NCBI RefSeq assembly: GCF_900142995.1
Contig: NZ_FRCR01000003.1
Location: 161,102 to 225,101 of the forward strand
Origin: Caldanaerovirga acetigignens
GTDB lineage: Bacteria; Bacillota; Thermosediminibacteria; Thermosediminibacterales; Thermosediminibacteraceae
Direction: 5' to 3'
DNA: 64,000 nucleotides
Shown: piece after piece, positions 9,084 to 16,373 of the stretch
Numbering within the stretch: position 1 is the stretch's first letter
Layout of the letters: each line of letters opens with the position of its first letter
Translations under genes and position numbers: made by a program
The notes under the pieces: model-generated
Told to the model about the DNA's origin: nothing
The model's input: the letters and a program-made list of their open reading frames with translations, nothing else
Databases searched by the model: none

Positions 9084-10520
9084 CTATAACACCTCCTTTA
9101 GCGCCATAGCCTTATTTAAAGTCTCTTGGTATTCCAATTCAGGGACGGAGTCATAGACGATACCAGCCCCCGCCTGAATGTAGGCTTTCCGTCCTTTAAA
9201 TATAATCGTCCTGATTGCGATACACATATCCATATTTCCAGTATAGGAAAAATACCCGACCGCACCGGCATATATCCCGCGTCTTACATTTTCAAGCTCA
9301 TCAATTATTTCCATAGCTCTGATCTTAGGCGCCCCCGATACTGTACCAGCAGGAAGGCAAGCCACAAGTGCATCGAAATAATCTTTATCATCGCTAAGCT
9401 GACCCGATACAGTAGAGACAATATGCATGACGTGCGAATACAGCTCAACTTCCATAAATCTTTCCAACTCAACCGTGCCGATTTTGCTAACCTTTCCTAT
9501 GTCGTTCCTCGCAAGGTCAACCAGCATTAGGTGTTCTGCCCTTTCTTTCTCGTCTGACAAAAGTTCTGATTTCAATCTTTCATCTTCTTGCTCGTTTTTT
9601 CCCCTTGGCCTCGTCCCCGCTATTGGATTGGTCATCACCTTCTTTCCTTCCACCCTTACTAGGCTTTCGGGAGAGGAGCCTACTATCTGAAAATCCCCAA
9701 AATCTATATAGAACATATAAGGAGAAGGATTGAGGTAGCGGAGCTTCCTATAGGCGTCAAACGGCTTGGCGTCGGTTATGGCGGTCAGTCGTTGGGACAA
9801 GACAATCTGGAAAGCATCGCCTGCAGTTATATAATCCTTTGCCCTGCGCACTATCTGACAAAAACTCTCTTCGTCGAAATTTGAATCTAAACTTTCTAAA
9901 CTCGCCTCATTTTTTATCGGGTGCAGTGGTGAGCACCTTAATATTTCAACTTTTTTTAAGTTCAAAGCCTCTATTACATCGCCATAACTTACCTCTTCTT
10001 CGGGAAATACGTTACGGATGATGGATATCGTGTGATAAAAATGGTCGTATACAATGACCTCTTTGTAAAATAGAAGATAGGCTTCCGGCACTTGAATAGT
10101 ATCCGGATTTTTATCTGGAAGTTTTTCGTACTGCCTTATCACATCGTAACCCACATATCCCACCGCGCCCCCTGCAAAGGGCGGGAGTCCCGCTTTATAA
10201 ACTACCTCATGTCGCTTTATAAATTTTTTTACTTCGTCGAGGACTCTGCCAGTAAACGTTTCGGTAAGCCCTCCCTTTTCTACAGTCACCTTATCCTTAA
10301 AGCTGCTTATCGCCATGTAGGGGTTGCTGCCCAGAAACGAATATCTTCCCCAACTCCTTGCGCATTCCGCACTCTCAAGCAGAAATTTCCTTTTTCCATC
10401 TAAATTGTAGAAAAGCCCAATAGGGGTAAGCTCATCGGCTTTTAGTTTAAATACTACAGGTACAATGCCGCCTTTCCCCTTTAGTTTTCTAAATTCATCT
10501 TCTTCGGGGAAAAATGTCAT
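9084..10520 (-). CDS. trpE: Anthranilate synthase component I
   Basis: 478 aa chorismate-utilising enzyme, first step of tryptophan synthesis. The N-terminal LLESAE motif (about residue 48) is the tryptophan feedback site and marks TrpE rather than PabB. The catalytic domain shows ITAGDAFQIVLSQR, NPIAGTRPRG, LVDLARNDIG, VSGAPKIRAMEII and IQAGAGIV. First gene of the operon, expressed from the T-box leader at 10569-10896; ribosome binding site AAAGGAGTGG. Confidence 0.97.
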   Translation of the reverse strand: MTFFPEEDEFRKLKGKGGIVPVVFKLKADELTPIGLFYNLDGKRKFLLESAECARSWGRYSFLGSNPYMAISSFKDKVTVEKGGLTETFTGRVLDEVKKFIKRHEVVYKAGLPPFAGGAVGYVGYDVIRQYEKLPDKNPDTIQVPEAYLLFYKEVIVYDHFYHTISIIRNVFPEEEVSYGDVIEALNLKKVEILRCSPLHPIKNEASLESLDSNFDEESFCQIVRRAKDYITAGDAFQIVLSQRLTAITDAKPFDAYRKLRYLNPSPYMFYIDFGDFQIVGSSPESLVRVEGKKVMTNPIAGTRPRGKNEQEDERLKSELLSDEKERAEHLMLVDLARNDIGKVSKIGTVELERFMEVELYSHVMHIVSTVSGQLSDDKDYFDALVACLPAGTVSGAPKIRAMEIIDELENVRRGIYAGAVGYFSYTGNMDMCIAIRTIIFKGRKAYIQAGAGIVYDSVPELEYQETLNKAMALKEVL

Positions 10521-10568
10521 TGTAATTCCACTCCTTTCTTACTTGCTTTGAAATAAAACTGTACGCTT

Positions 10569-10896
10569 AAAAAAAGAAGACACCTCATCCCATGGGACGA
10601 GGTGCCCTCGCGGTGCCACCCAACTTCGGCCGCCCAAGTAGCCTTTATAGCAAAAAAGGCATTTCATCCTTTAGGACGAAATGCCTCTCTCAGCCACCTA
10701 AATGCAGCCATCTCGTTTCGGGTACGGAAGGTTTCCCTTCGATACCCTGCCCTTTTAACGGCGGACTCCCGGTCAATACTACTGACCTTTCGCACGACTC
10801 CTCCCGGGCCCATCAAGCGGCAACCAGAGTACCGGGCTCCCACCTACCCCGGCTCTCTGCGACCTGGTTTACCGCATCCTTCCCGTTCATCGAATT
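10569..10896 (-). ncRNA. T-box leader of the trp operon, UGG (Trp) specifier
   Basis: The minus-strand leader has the conserved T-box GGGTGGCACCGCG (10609-10621), a Stem I with AGAGAGCCGGGG-type apical region, and a terminator stem CACCTCGTC/GATGAGGTG (10581-10604) followed by TCTTCTTTTTTT. Above the Stem I base (CGGG/CCCG), helix GCGG/CCGC leaves a 3' internal loop TTGATGGG holding TGG at 10810-10812: a tryptophan codon in the specifier position. Uncharged tRNA-Trp should stabilise the antiterminator and switch on trpE-A. Confidence 0.93.
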
Positions 10897-10927
10897 TGAA
10901 CTTATTTAATCTTGCTTGTTGATATAT

Positions 10928-10955
10928 TTTATAATAAAAATACGGAATATGTCAA
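10928..10955 (-). promoter_or_regulatory. SigA promoter of the trp operon
   Basis: Minus strand TTGACA (10950-10955), 16-nt spacer, TATAAA (10928-10933), directly upstream of the T-box leader. Confidence 0.7.
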
Positions 10956-11025
10956 TATAAGAAGTTATCGCTCGCGTTAATTTGCTGTTCATCCTTTACA
11001 TAAAAGTGCCCAATTTCAAAGCGTA

Positions 11026-12363
11026 TCATCTTATGAACATGAAGTAGAGGGCAAAGGTTATCGATAAAATGTACATCACCCAATGGACCTCTCTTCCCTT
11101 TCCGGAAAGCAGCATCAAGACAGTATACGATATAAATCCCAGCGCAAGTCCCATCGATATGCTAAAAGTAAGCGGCATCAGGATTGCCGTGAGAAAAGCT
11201 GGAAAGGCTTCCAAAAAGTCTCCGAACTTTATTTCATTTAAGCTGCTGGCCATGAATACCCCAACTATTATCAATGCCGGTGCTGTAGCCTGGGCAGGCA
11301 CAGCCAGCGCTATCGGAGAAAAGATGATGCTAGCGATGAAAAGCAACGCCACAACTACGGATGTAAGGCCCGTCCTTCCACCCACACTGACGCCAGCCGC
11401 ACTTTCTACATAAGTGGTAGTATTGCTGGTACCCAACAATGCACCTACAACAGTCCCTAACGAATCGGCAAAGAGCGCTTTATTACCCCGCTTTAAATTG
11501 CCGTGCTCATCTAACATTCCCGTGCGACTTGCAACACCTACAAACGTGCCTATAGTATCGAAGAGGTCAGCAAAAAACAGTGAAAATATCACAGGATACA
11601 TCGAAAGTTTCAATGCCCCCATAATATCAAGCTTCAAAAATCCTGGGGCGATGCTAGGAGGCGAAGATATCAAAGAAGAAGGCAACTTAGTTATACCCAT
11701 GGGAATACCGATGATGGTCGTCAGGATTATCCCTATGAGGATACCGCCCCTTACTCCTCTTGCCACCAGCGCGGCAGTAATAACAAGCCCTATAACTGCA
11801 AGAAGCGTCCCCGGGTCCTTCAAATTTCCTAAGTCTACAAAAGTTGCAGGATTTGCGACTATTATTCCGGCATTTTTAAAACCTATAAAGGCTATGAATA
11901 GTCCTATTCCTGCACCCACGGCGTGTTTTAACTGCAGCGGAATCGCCCTTATCAGAAGTTCCCTAATCCCCGTCAGCGTAACTATAACAGCTATTATTCC
12001 AGAAACAAAAACCGCACCGAGCGCCGTCTGCCATGGAATCTTCATGCCGCCCACCATCACGTATGCGAAGAACGCGTTTAGCCCCATGCCAGGCGCTAAT
12101 GCAAAAGGATAGTTGGCATAAAGCCCCATAAACATTGTTGAAATCGCAGCAGCTAAAGCTGTAGCCATAAAAACTGCCCCCTGGTCTAGACCGGCATCCT
12201 TCAATATCACCGGATTAACCAGAAGTATGTAGGCCATCGTCACAAAAGTTGTAATACCAGCGGTAATCTCCGTCCTCACATTTGTACCATTTTCCGATAA
12301 TTTGAACACCTTCTCCGCCAGGCTCTCTGAAGTTTTTTTGGAAATAGCCATCTCCTCCCTCAC
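11026..12363 (-). CDS. NCS2-type purine permease (guanine/hypoxanthine family)
   Basis: 445 aa membrane protein with about 12-14 transmembrane segments. Motifs of the AzgA/PbuG branch: TEITAGITTFVTMAYILLVNP at the start, ANYPFALAPGMGLNAFF, DLFDTIGTFVGVASR, and TSNTTTYVESAAGV. The GTG start at 12363 is supported by GGAGGG 7 nt upstream; the internal ATG four codons later is too close to its own purine run. A guanine-type riboswitch lies directly upstream, consistent with guanine/hypoxanthine uptake. Confidence 0.93.
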   Translation of the reverse strand: MREEMAISKKTSESLAEKVFKLSENGTNVRTEITAGITTFVTMAYILLVNPVILKDAGLDQGAVFMATALAAAISTMFMGLYANYPFALAPGMGLNAFFAYVMVGGMKIPWQTALGAVFVSGIIAVIVTLTGIRELLIRAIPLQLKHAVGAGIGLFIAFIGFKNAGIIVANPATFVDLGNLKDPGTLLAVIGLVITAALVARGVRGGILIGIILTTIIGIPMGITKLPSSLISSPPSIAPGFLKLDIMGALKLSMYPVIFSLFFADLFDTIGTFVGVASRTGMLDEHGNLKRGNKALFADSLGTVVGALLGTSNTTTYVESAAGVSVGGRTGLTSVVVALLFIASIIFSPIALAVPAQATAPALIIVGVFMASSLNEIKFGDFLEAFPAFLTAILMPLTFSISMGLALGFISYTVLMLLSGKGREVHWVMYILSITFALYFMFIR

Positions 12364-12393
12364 AATAAATCCCTCCAGTGATATTATTCCCCC

Positions 12394-12423
12394 GAAAAAA
12401 TAAAAAGTCCCCGACTATGGGGA
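12394..12423 (-). terminator. Riboswitch-controlled terminator
   Basis: Minus strand TCCCC-ATAGTC-GGGGA followed by CTTTTTATTTTTT. The CCCC arm can instead pair with the GGGG at the 3' side of aptamer helix P1, so ligand binding that stabilises P1 frees the terminator: an OFF switch. Confidence 0.75.
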
Positions 12424-12434
12424 AAGTAATTTTT

Positions 12435-12507
12435 CCCCTATAGCCTTCGGTGGTTTACGGCCACCCGGTAGAGACTTCCGGGCCATATTCCCGGAATTAT
12501 ATAGGGG
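12435..12507 (-). ncRNA. Purine riboswitch aptamer (guanine-type C74), unusual J3/1
   Basis: Minus strand shows P1 (CCCCT/AGGGG), J1/2 ATATAAT, P2 CCGGG-AATATGG-CCCGG with the conserved loop, J2/3 CTCTACC, P3 GGTGG-CCGTAAA-CCACC with its conserved loop, then CTAT. The base before TAT is C, which pairs with guanine rather than adenine. Compared with the standard order ACTAT after P3, this RNA reads GAAGGCTAT, so J3/1 has about three extra bases. Confidence 0.88.
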
Positions 12508-12542
12508 GGTTAATAAATTGGGGCGGTTTTAAGTTTAAATTT

Positions 12543-12571
12543 ATATTACCAGATGAATTTGGAAAAGTCAA
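12543..12571 (-). promoter_or_regulatory. SigA promoter of the purine permease
   Basis: Minus strand TTGACT (12566-12571), 17-nt spacer, TAATAT (12543-12548), just upstream of the riboswitch. Confidence 0.65.
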
Positions 12572-12624
12572 TATAGAATCGAACAATTTTTAGCTTAATT
12601 TTGTGAATCGTTCGTTTCTATTTT

Positions 12625-12653
12625 TTGCCATACCCTTAAATTTTTTATATAAT
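12625..12653 (+). promoter_or_regulatory. SigA promoter
   Basis: TTGCCA (12625-12630), 17-nt spacer, TATAAT (12648-12653), 34 nt before the FliK-like gene at 12688. Confidence 0.65.
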
Positions 12654-12687
12654 AAATAAAAATGAGGATACCCGGAGTGGTAGCGCT

Positions 12688-13533
12688 ATGAGGACATTTG
12701 TAGTTGATAGTTTTTGGAATAACTTTAATGCAACTTTAAATGCACCACTAAAGGCATTTATTCGGTGTAAAGTTGAAGGTGGTTACATAATCGAAATTGA
12801 CGGCGAAAAATTTTTCGCAAGGAGTGAACTTCAAATCCCTGAAGGGGAGATTGTACATTTAAAGCCCATCTCCTATTCCGGTGGAAAAATAATTTTTAAA
12901 CTCCTAAGCCGGCAGGAAATGAAAGAAAACCCTCCTTTTTCAAAGACTCCTTCACCCGATGTCTTGCCTTTTCTTACACTTTCCAACCTAAACCTGCCTA
13001 TTACTCAAGAAAGACTAAAAGTGCTTCACAGCATTGTCGAAAGGCTGGCAAAAAAATTGGTACAAGAGAAAAAAAGTGAATATAAACCCGTTGCCGAACC
13101 AACATTGGAACTGGGCATCAAAATACTGAACGTCGCCCATGTTGCACTTAAGGACAAAAAAGTAGCATTCTTTGCTCTGCATCATCCCGTTTATAGACAT
13201 ATCTTCATCAAAGTGAAAGAAGAATTAAAAAATAAGAGCCCTGAAGACTTAACCAAATCTTTTTCCTTTTTCGTTAATACTTTCAATTTCGGGAAGGTTC
13301 TTGTAAATTTATTCTATATAAACGGGAAGTTAAGCGGTACCCTGGTGTTTGAAGGTCCCGATAATTTAAAAAAGGCCCGAAAGCGCTATGAAGAAATCAA
13401 AACCGAATTTATCTTTTCATCTTTTATCGAAACGCTCTCTTGGCAGTGGAAAAAATCCAATTTATTGGAAGAATTTTTAAAGGAGGATCTGGCATCCTTT
13501 AATTTAAACAGAAAACTAGACGTAATTCTATAG
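12688..13533 (+). CDS. FliK/YlqG-like protein of unknown function
   Basis: 281 aa, no signal peptide. Residues about 30-75 are beta-rich (FIRCKVEGGYIIEIDGEKFFARSEL...GEIVHLKPISYSGGKIIFKLL); the C-terminal region (FGKVLVNLFYINGKLSGTLVFEG followed by a charged helix) has the strand-strand-helix plan of the flagellar hook-length control FliK C-terminal domain. The next gene is an FlhB C-terminal homologue; in Bacillus, ylqG and ylqH form the same pair outside the flagellar operon. Function unknown; the FliK relation is by pattern and synteny, not alignment. Confidence 0.6.
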   Translation: MRTFVVDSFWNNFNATLNAPLKAFIRCKVEGGYIIEIDGEKFFARSELQIPEGEIVHLKPISYSGGKIIFKLLSRQEMKENPPFSKTPSPDVLPFLTLSNLNLPITQERLKVLHSIVERLAKKLVQEKKSEYKPVAEPTLELGIKILNVAHVALKDKKVAFFALHHPVYRHIFIKVKEELKNKSPEDLTKSFSFFVNTFNFGKVLVNLFYINGKLSGTLVFEGPDNLKKARKRYEEIKTEFIFSSFIETLSWQWKKSNLLEEFLKEDLASFNLNRKLDVIL

Positions 13534-13561
13534 CTTCAATTAGAAAAAGGGGGTCATCGCT

Positions 13562-13840
13562 CTGAAAGAGAAAAACAACCAGGGCAAAAAAGCCGTTGCG
13601 ATCAAATACGACCTCGACAAGGATTTTGCTCCAAAAGTCATCGCTTCCGGCAGGGGCGAAATAGCACAAAAAATCATAGAGACAGCCGCCGAATGCGGAA
13701 TTCCAATCCATAAAGACCCGGAACTCGTTAAGGCACTAATTTCAGTGGAGGTTGGATTAGAAATTCCGCCAGAACTATATGCAGCGATAGCCGAGGTCCT
13801 TGCTTTCATATATAAACTAGATGAAAAAATTTCTCAATAG
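13562..13840 (+). CDS. Orphan FlhB/EscU cytoplasmic-domain protein (YlqH-like)
   Basis: 92 aa: KKAVAIKYDLDKDFAPKVIASGRGEIAQKIIETA...GIPIHKDPELVKAL matches the C-terminal export-switch domain of FlhB/EscU/YscU (Pfam Bac_export_2). The NPTH autocleavage motif and the membrane part are absent, as in stand-alone YlqH proteins. No ATG, GTG or TTG lies at the right place: the frame opens with CTG at 13562, 8 nt after AAAAAGGGGG, so a CTG start is proposed. Follows the FliK-like gene by 28 nt and is probably co-transcribed. Confidence 0.75.
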   Translation: MKEKNNQGKKAVAIKYDLDKDFAPKVIASGRGEIAQKIIETAAECGIPIHKDPELVKALISVEVGLEIPPELYAAIAEVLAFIYKLDEKISQ

Positions 13841-13844
13841 CTGC

Positions 13845-13903
13845 TTGATTGAAAATCATTTTCATGTTATAATGTGACTAGATGAGATTGAATATTATTT
13901 TCA
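13845..13903 (+). promoter_or_regulatory. Promoter with two Fur-like 7-1-7 boxes
   Basis: TTGATT (13845-13850), 17-nt spacer, TATAAT (13868-13873). The spacer holds the perfect palindrome TGAAAATCATTTTCA (13850-13864), and a second site TGAATATTATTTTCA lies at 13889-13903. Both follow the Fur 7-1-7 pattern TGATAATNATTATCA with two or three changes. Repressor placement on the spacer and just after the start site would block transcription when metal is plentiful. Confidence 0.6.
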
Positions 13904-13919
13904 TTAGGGGGGAACATAA

Positions 13920-14024
13920 ATGCTAGAATTGCTGTTTTCGAATAACCAGGTTGTAGTGGAGAAAATAAATAAAGCCATAAAAGATGTTGAAAAAATCCTA
14001 AAACTCGTCTGGGAACAGGAATAA
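13920..14024 (+). CDS. 34-aa peptide, putatively metal-regulated
   Basis: ATG with GGGGGG 7 nt upstream, 34 codons, TAA, then a terminator: a complete stand-alone transcription unit. The peptide starts MLELLFSNNQVVVEKINKAI and continues KDVEKILKLVWEQE. After the first ten residues it can form an amphipathic helix with hydrophobic V/I/L every 3-4 residues. No Cys or His, so not itself a metal binder. I do not recognise a family. Its promoter carries two Fur-like boxes. Confidence 0.6.
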   Translation: MLELLFSNNQVVVEKINKAIKDVEKILKLVWEQE

Positions 14025-14050
14025 TGGGCTAAAAAGCCCGTTATTTTTTT
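14020..14050 (+). terminator. Rho-independent terminator after the 34-aa gene
   Basis: AATAATGGGC-TAAAAA-GCCCGTTATT, a 10-bp stem with one G-U, followed by T7; it overlaps the stop codon of the peptide gene. Confidence 0.85.
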
Positions 14051-14143
14051 ATTTCTGGTAAATTTCAGCAATTAATAGTATAATTATTTTAGAGGGGGTG
14101 GTAGAAAATTAAATCCTATATCTTGCGAGGGGGAACATAATAT

Positions 14144-16324
14144 ATGTGGAAAAAATTTATTAGTTCTATCGTTATTTTGTTTATCCTTTTCCTGGTATTC
14201 TCGGCCTTTCCCGCTTTCGCATTAGAAGGCGAAAGTCCGAAAATTTCTCGAGAGCAAGCAGTAGAACTCGTGAAGAAATTTTTCGATACTAGGATATACG
14301 ACAAATTTTCGATAGATTACAGGGAAACACCGGAAGGCGCTTTCTGGTATTTAAATTGGACCTCTTCTAAAGAGCCTTACCCAAGTCTTTATGCTACGGT
14401 GGACGCTGACAGGGGACACATAAAGAATCTTTCCATATACCCTGGAAGTGACTCAGGAAAAGGCGCAATTTTGCCAAAATTTTCTGAAGACGAGGCGAAG
14501 AACATCGCTATAGGGTTCGCGGCAAAGCTGCAACCCGAGGAGTTTGAAAACACAGTTCTAAGCCCTGAGCCGCTGCCACCTGTACGGCCCCTTATCGACA
14601 TTTATGCGAGGCAGTACTGCTTTTATTTTCAACGGATACACGAGGGTATTCCTGTAGTCGACAATGGTTTTTATATAACCGTAGACGCCTTTACAGGCCA
14701 GGTTATAGATTACAGTTTCGAGTGGTATTTCGGCGAACTTCCCTCCCCTGAAAAAATCCTGTCAAAAGGTGATGCCGAAAAGATTTTCCTCGAAAAATCC
14801 GGGTTGAATTTGATTTACAAGCGTTACTTCGACTATGAAAAAAGGCAGCTCAAAATAAAGCTGGTTTATCAAATAGAAAGTCCCAACAGCTTCTTTGTTG
14901 ATGCTTACTCTGGCGAGGTCATACAAAGAAGCCCTGATTACAGGTACCCGCCATATTATGGGGAAGCCGGAGCGGGTGATATAATCAAACAGGCTTTGAC
15001 CGAACTCACTCCTCAGGAGCAAAAAGAGCTGGAAGATGCAAAAAAACTAATATCAAAGGAAAAAGCTATCGAAATCGTAAAAAATTACGTGGAAATTCCA
15101 GAAAACTATGTGCAACAATATGCATCGCTTTACGAGGATTACGAAAATCCGGGCCGGAGGTTGTGGAGCTTAAGCTGGGAAAAGAGAACTGATAAGCCCG
15201 AAGACTACGGAACTATAAGTGCGCAGATCGATGCTTCAAATGCAGAGCTCTTGAGTTTTTATACTTATGATAGCTCAAGATACACCCAGGATTTCAGGCA
15301 GAACCTGAACCTTGAAGATGCCCAGAAAAAGGCCGATGAATTTTTAAAATTGGTGCAGCCCGAAAAGTACGGCATGGTAAAGCTCGAAAAACCCGTAAGC
15401 CAACCACCGACTTCCGAAGAAGTCAGGGAATTCGGCTTCAATTATGTAAGGCAGGTAAACGACATACCCTTCCCGGACAACGGCTTTAGCGTAACCGTTG
15501 ATGCTAAAACCGGCAAGATTTTAAGTTACTACACCAGATGGACGGAGGCTTCTTTCCCCGAACCCGCCGGAATAGTAGATAAAAGCGACGCTGAAAAGCT
15601 CTTTTTGGAAAAAATAGGCCTGCAGCTTTCGTATGTGCCGTTTTATGAATCGGGAAAGAGCAATTACAAGCTCGTATATAGAATTACTCCCTTCAGCTCT
15701 AACACCTTTGACGCCTTTAACATGAAGCCCCTGGATTATACAGGAAATACCATCGAAGAAAAACCCAGAATAGAATTTAAAGACATAAAAGGCCATTGGG
15801 CGGAAAAGGAGATAAGGCTGCTTTGCGACCTGGGTATAATAGAAGCTGAAAGCGATAAATTCGGACCTGACGAAAAAATAAAAGCAACTGAATTTTTGAA
15901 AATGATGCTTAAAGCTACTGGCGGTTACCCAATAACAGGTATGGCAAAGCCCATGCCTGAATATGTAAATAATGATGAAACGCGGGAAACCGTAGACCAG
16001 GACGAAAAAATAATCGAATCCGCCGTGAGGCTAGGATTGATCAAAAAGGGAGAAGTCGCCAAACAAAGCCCCATTTCGAGGGAATTGATGGCGGCAGTTT
16101 TAGTAAGAGCTATGGGGTTTGAGAAGGTAGCTTCGATTAACGATATATATATAATAAAGGCAAAAGACGCTTCGGCAGTAAATCCGGCTTACAAAGGCCA
16201 TGCAGCAATAGCAATGGGTCTTGGGCTTATCAGGGGTACCTCGGGTAATTTCCTGCCTCAGGCTGAGGTTACTAGAGCCCAGGCAGCCGTTGCCCTCGTT
16301 CGGTTTATGAGCGCGGAAAGGTAA
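14144..16324 (+). CDS. Secreted YcdB/YcdC repeat protein with S-layer homology domains
   Basis: 726 aa. A signal peptide (KFISSIVILFILFLVFSAFPAFA, cleavage near residue 26) sends it outside. Residues about 35-250 and 300-525 are two copies of the YcdB/YcdC PepSY-like module (compare FDIYARQ...IPVVDNGFYITVDAFTGQVIDY with VNDIPFPDNGFSVTVDAKTGKILSY). From about residue 543 SLH-type sequence begins (FKDIKGHWAEKEIRLLCDLGII, then VNPAYKGHAAIAMGLGLIRG and EVTRAQAAVALVRFM), which would anchor it to secondary cell-wall polymer. PepSY-like modules are thought to restrain proteases; no protease gene is adjacent. Ribosome binding site GAGGGGG. Terminator at 16334. Confidence 0.88.
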   Translation: MWKKFISSIVILFILFLVFSAFPAFALEGESPKISREQAVELVKKFFDTRIYDKFSIDYRETPEGAFWYLNWTSSKEPYPSLYATVDADRGHIKNLSIYPGSDSGKGAILPKFSEDEAKNIAIGFAAKLQPEEFENTVLSPEPLPPVRPLIDIYARQYCFYFQRIHEGIPVVDNGFYITVDAFTGQVIDYSFEWYFGELPSPEKILSKGDAEKIFLEKSGLNLIYKRYFDYEKRQLKIKLVYQIESPNSFFVDAYSGEVIQRSPDYRYPPYYGEAGAGDIIKQALTELTPQEQKELEDAKKLISKEKAIEIVKNYVEIPENYVQQYASLYEDYENPGRRLWSLSWEKRTDKPEDYGTISAQIDASNAELLSFYTYDSSRYTQDFRQNLNLEDAQKKADEFLKLVQPEKYGMVKLEKPVSQPPTSEEVREFGFNYVRQVNDIPFPDNGFSVTVDAKTGKILSYYTRWTEASFPEPAGIVDKSDAEKLFLEKIGLQLSYVPFYESGKSNYKLVYRITPFSSNTFDAFNMKPLDYTGNTIEEKPRIEFKDIKGHWAEKEIRLLCDLGIIEAESDKFGPDEKIKATEFLKMMLKATGGYPITGMAKPMPEYVNNDETRETVDQDEKIIESAVRLGLIKKGEVAKQSPISRELMAAVLVRAMGFEKVASINDIYIIKAKDASAVNPAYKGHAAIAMGLGLIRGTSGNFLPQAEVTRAQAAVALVRFMSAER

Positions 16325-16333
16325 CGATTTGTA

Positions 16334-16373
16334 AAGACGGGTTGATCAGGCTTGTGCCTGTTTAACCCGTCTT
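16334..16373 (+). terminator. Rho-independent terminator
   Basis: AAGACGGGTT (16334-16343) pairs with AACCCGTCTT (16364-16373), with an inner AGGC/GCCT, followed by CATTTTTT. It lies between two convergent genes and overlaps the stop of the minus-strand one. Confidence 0.85.
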
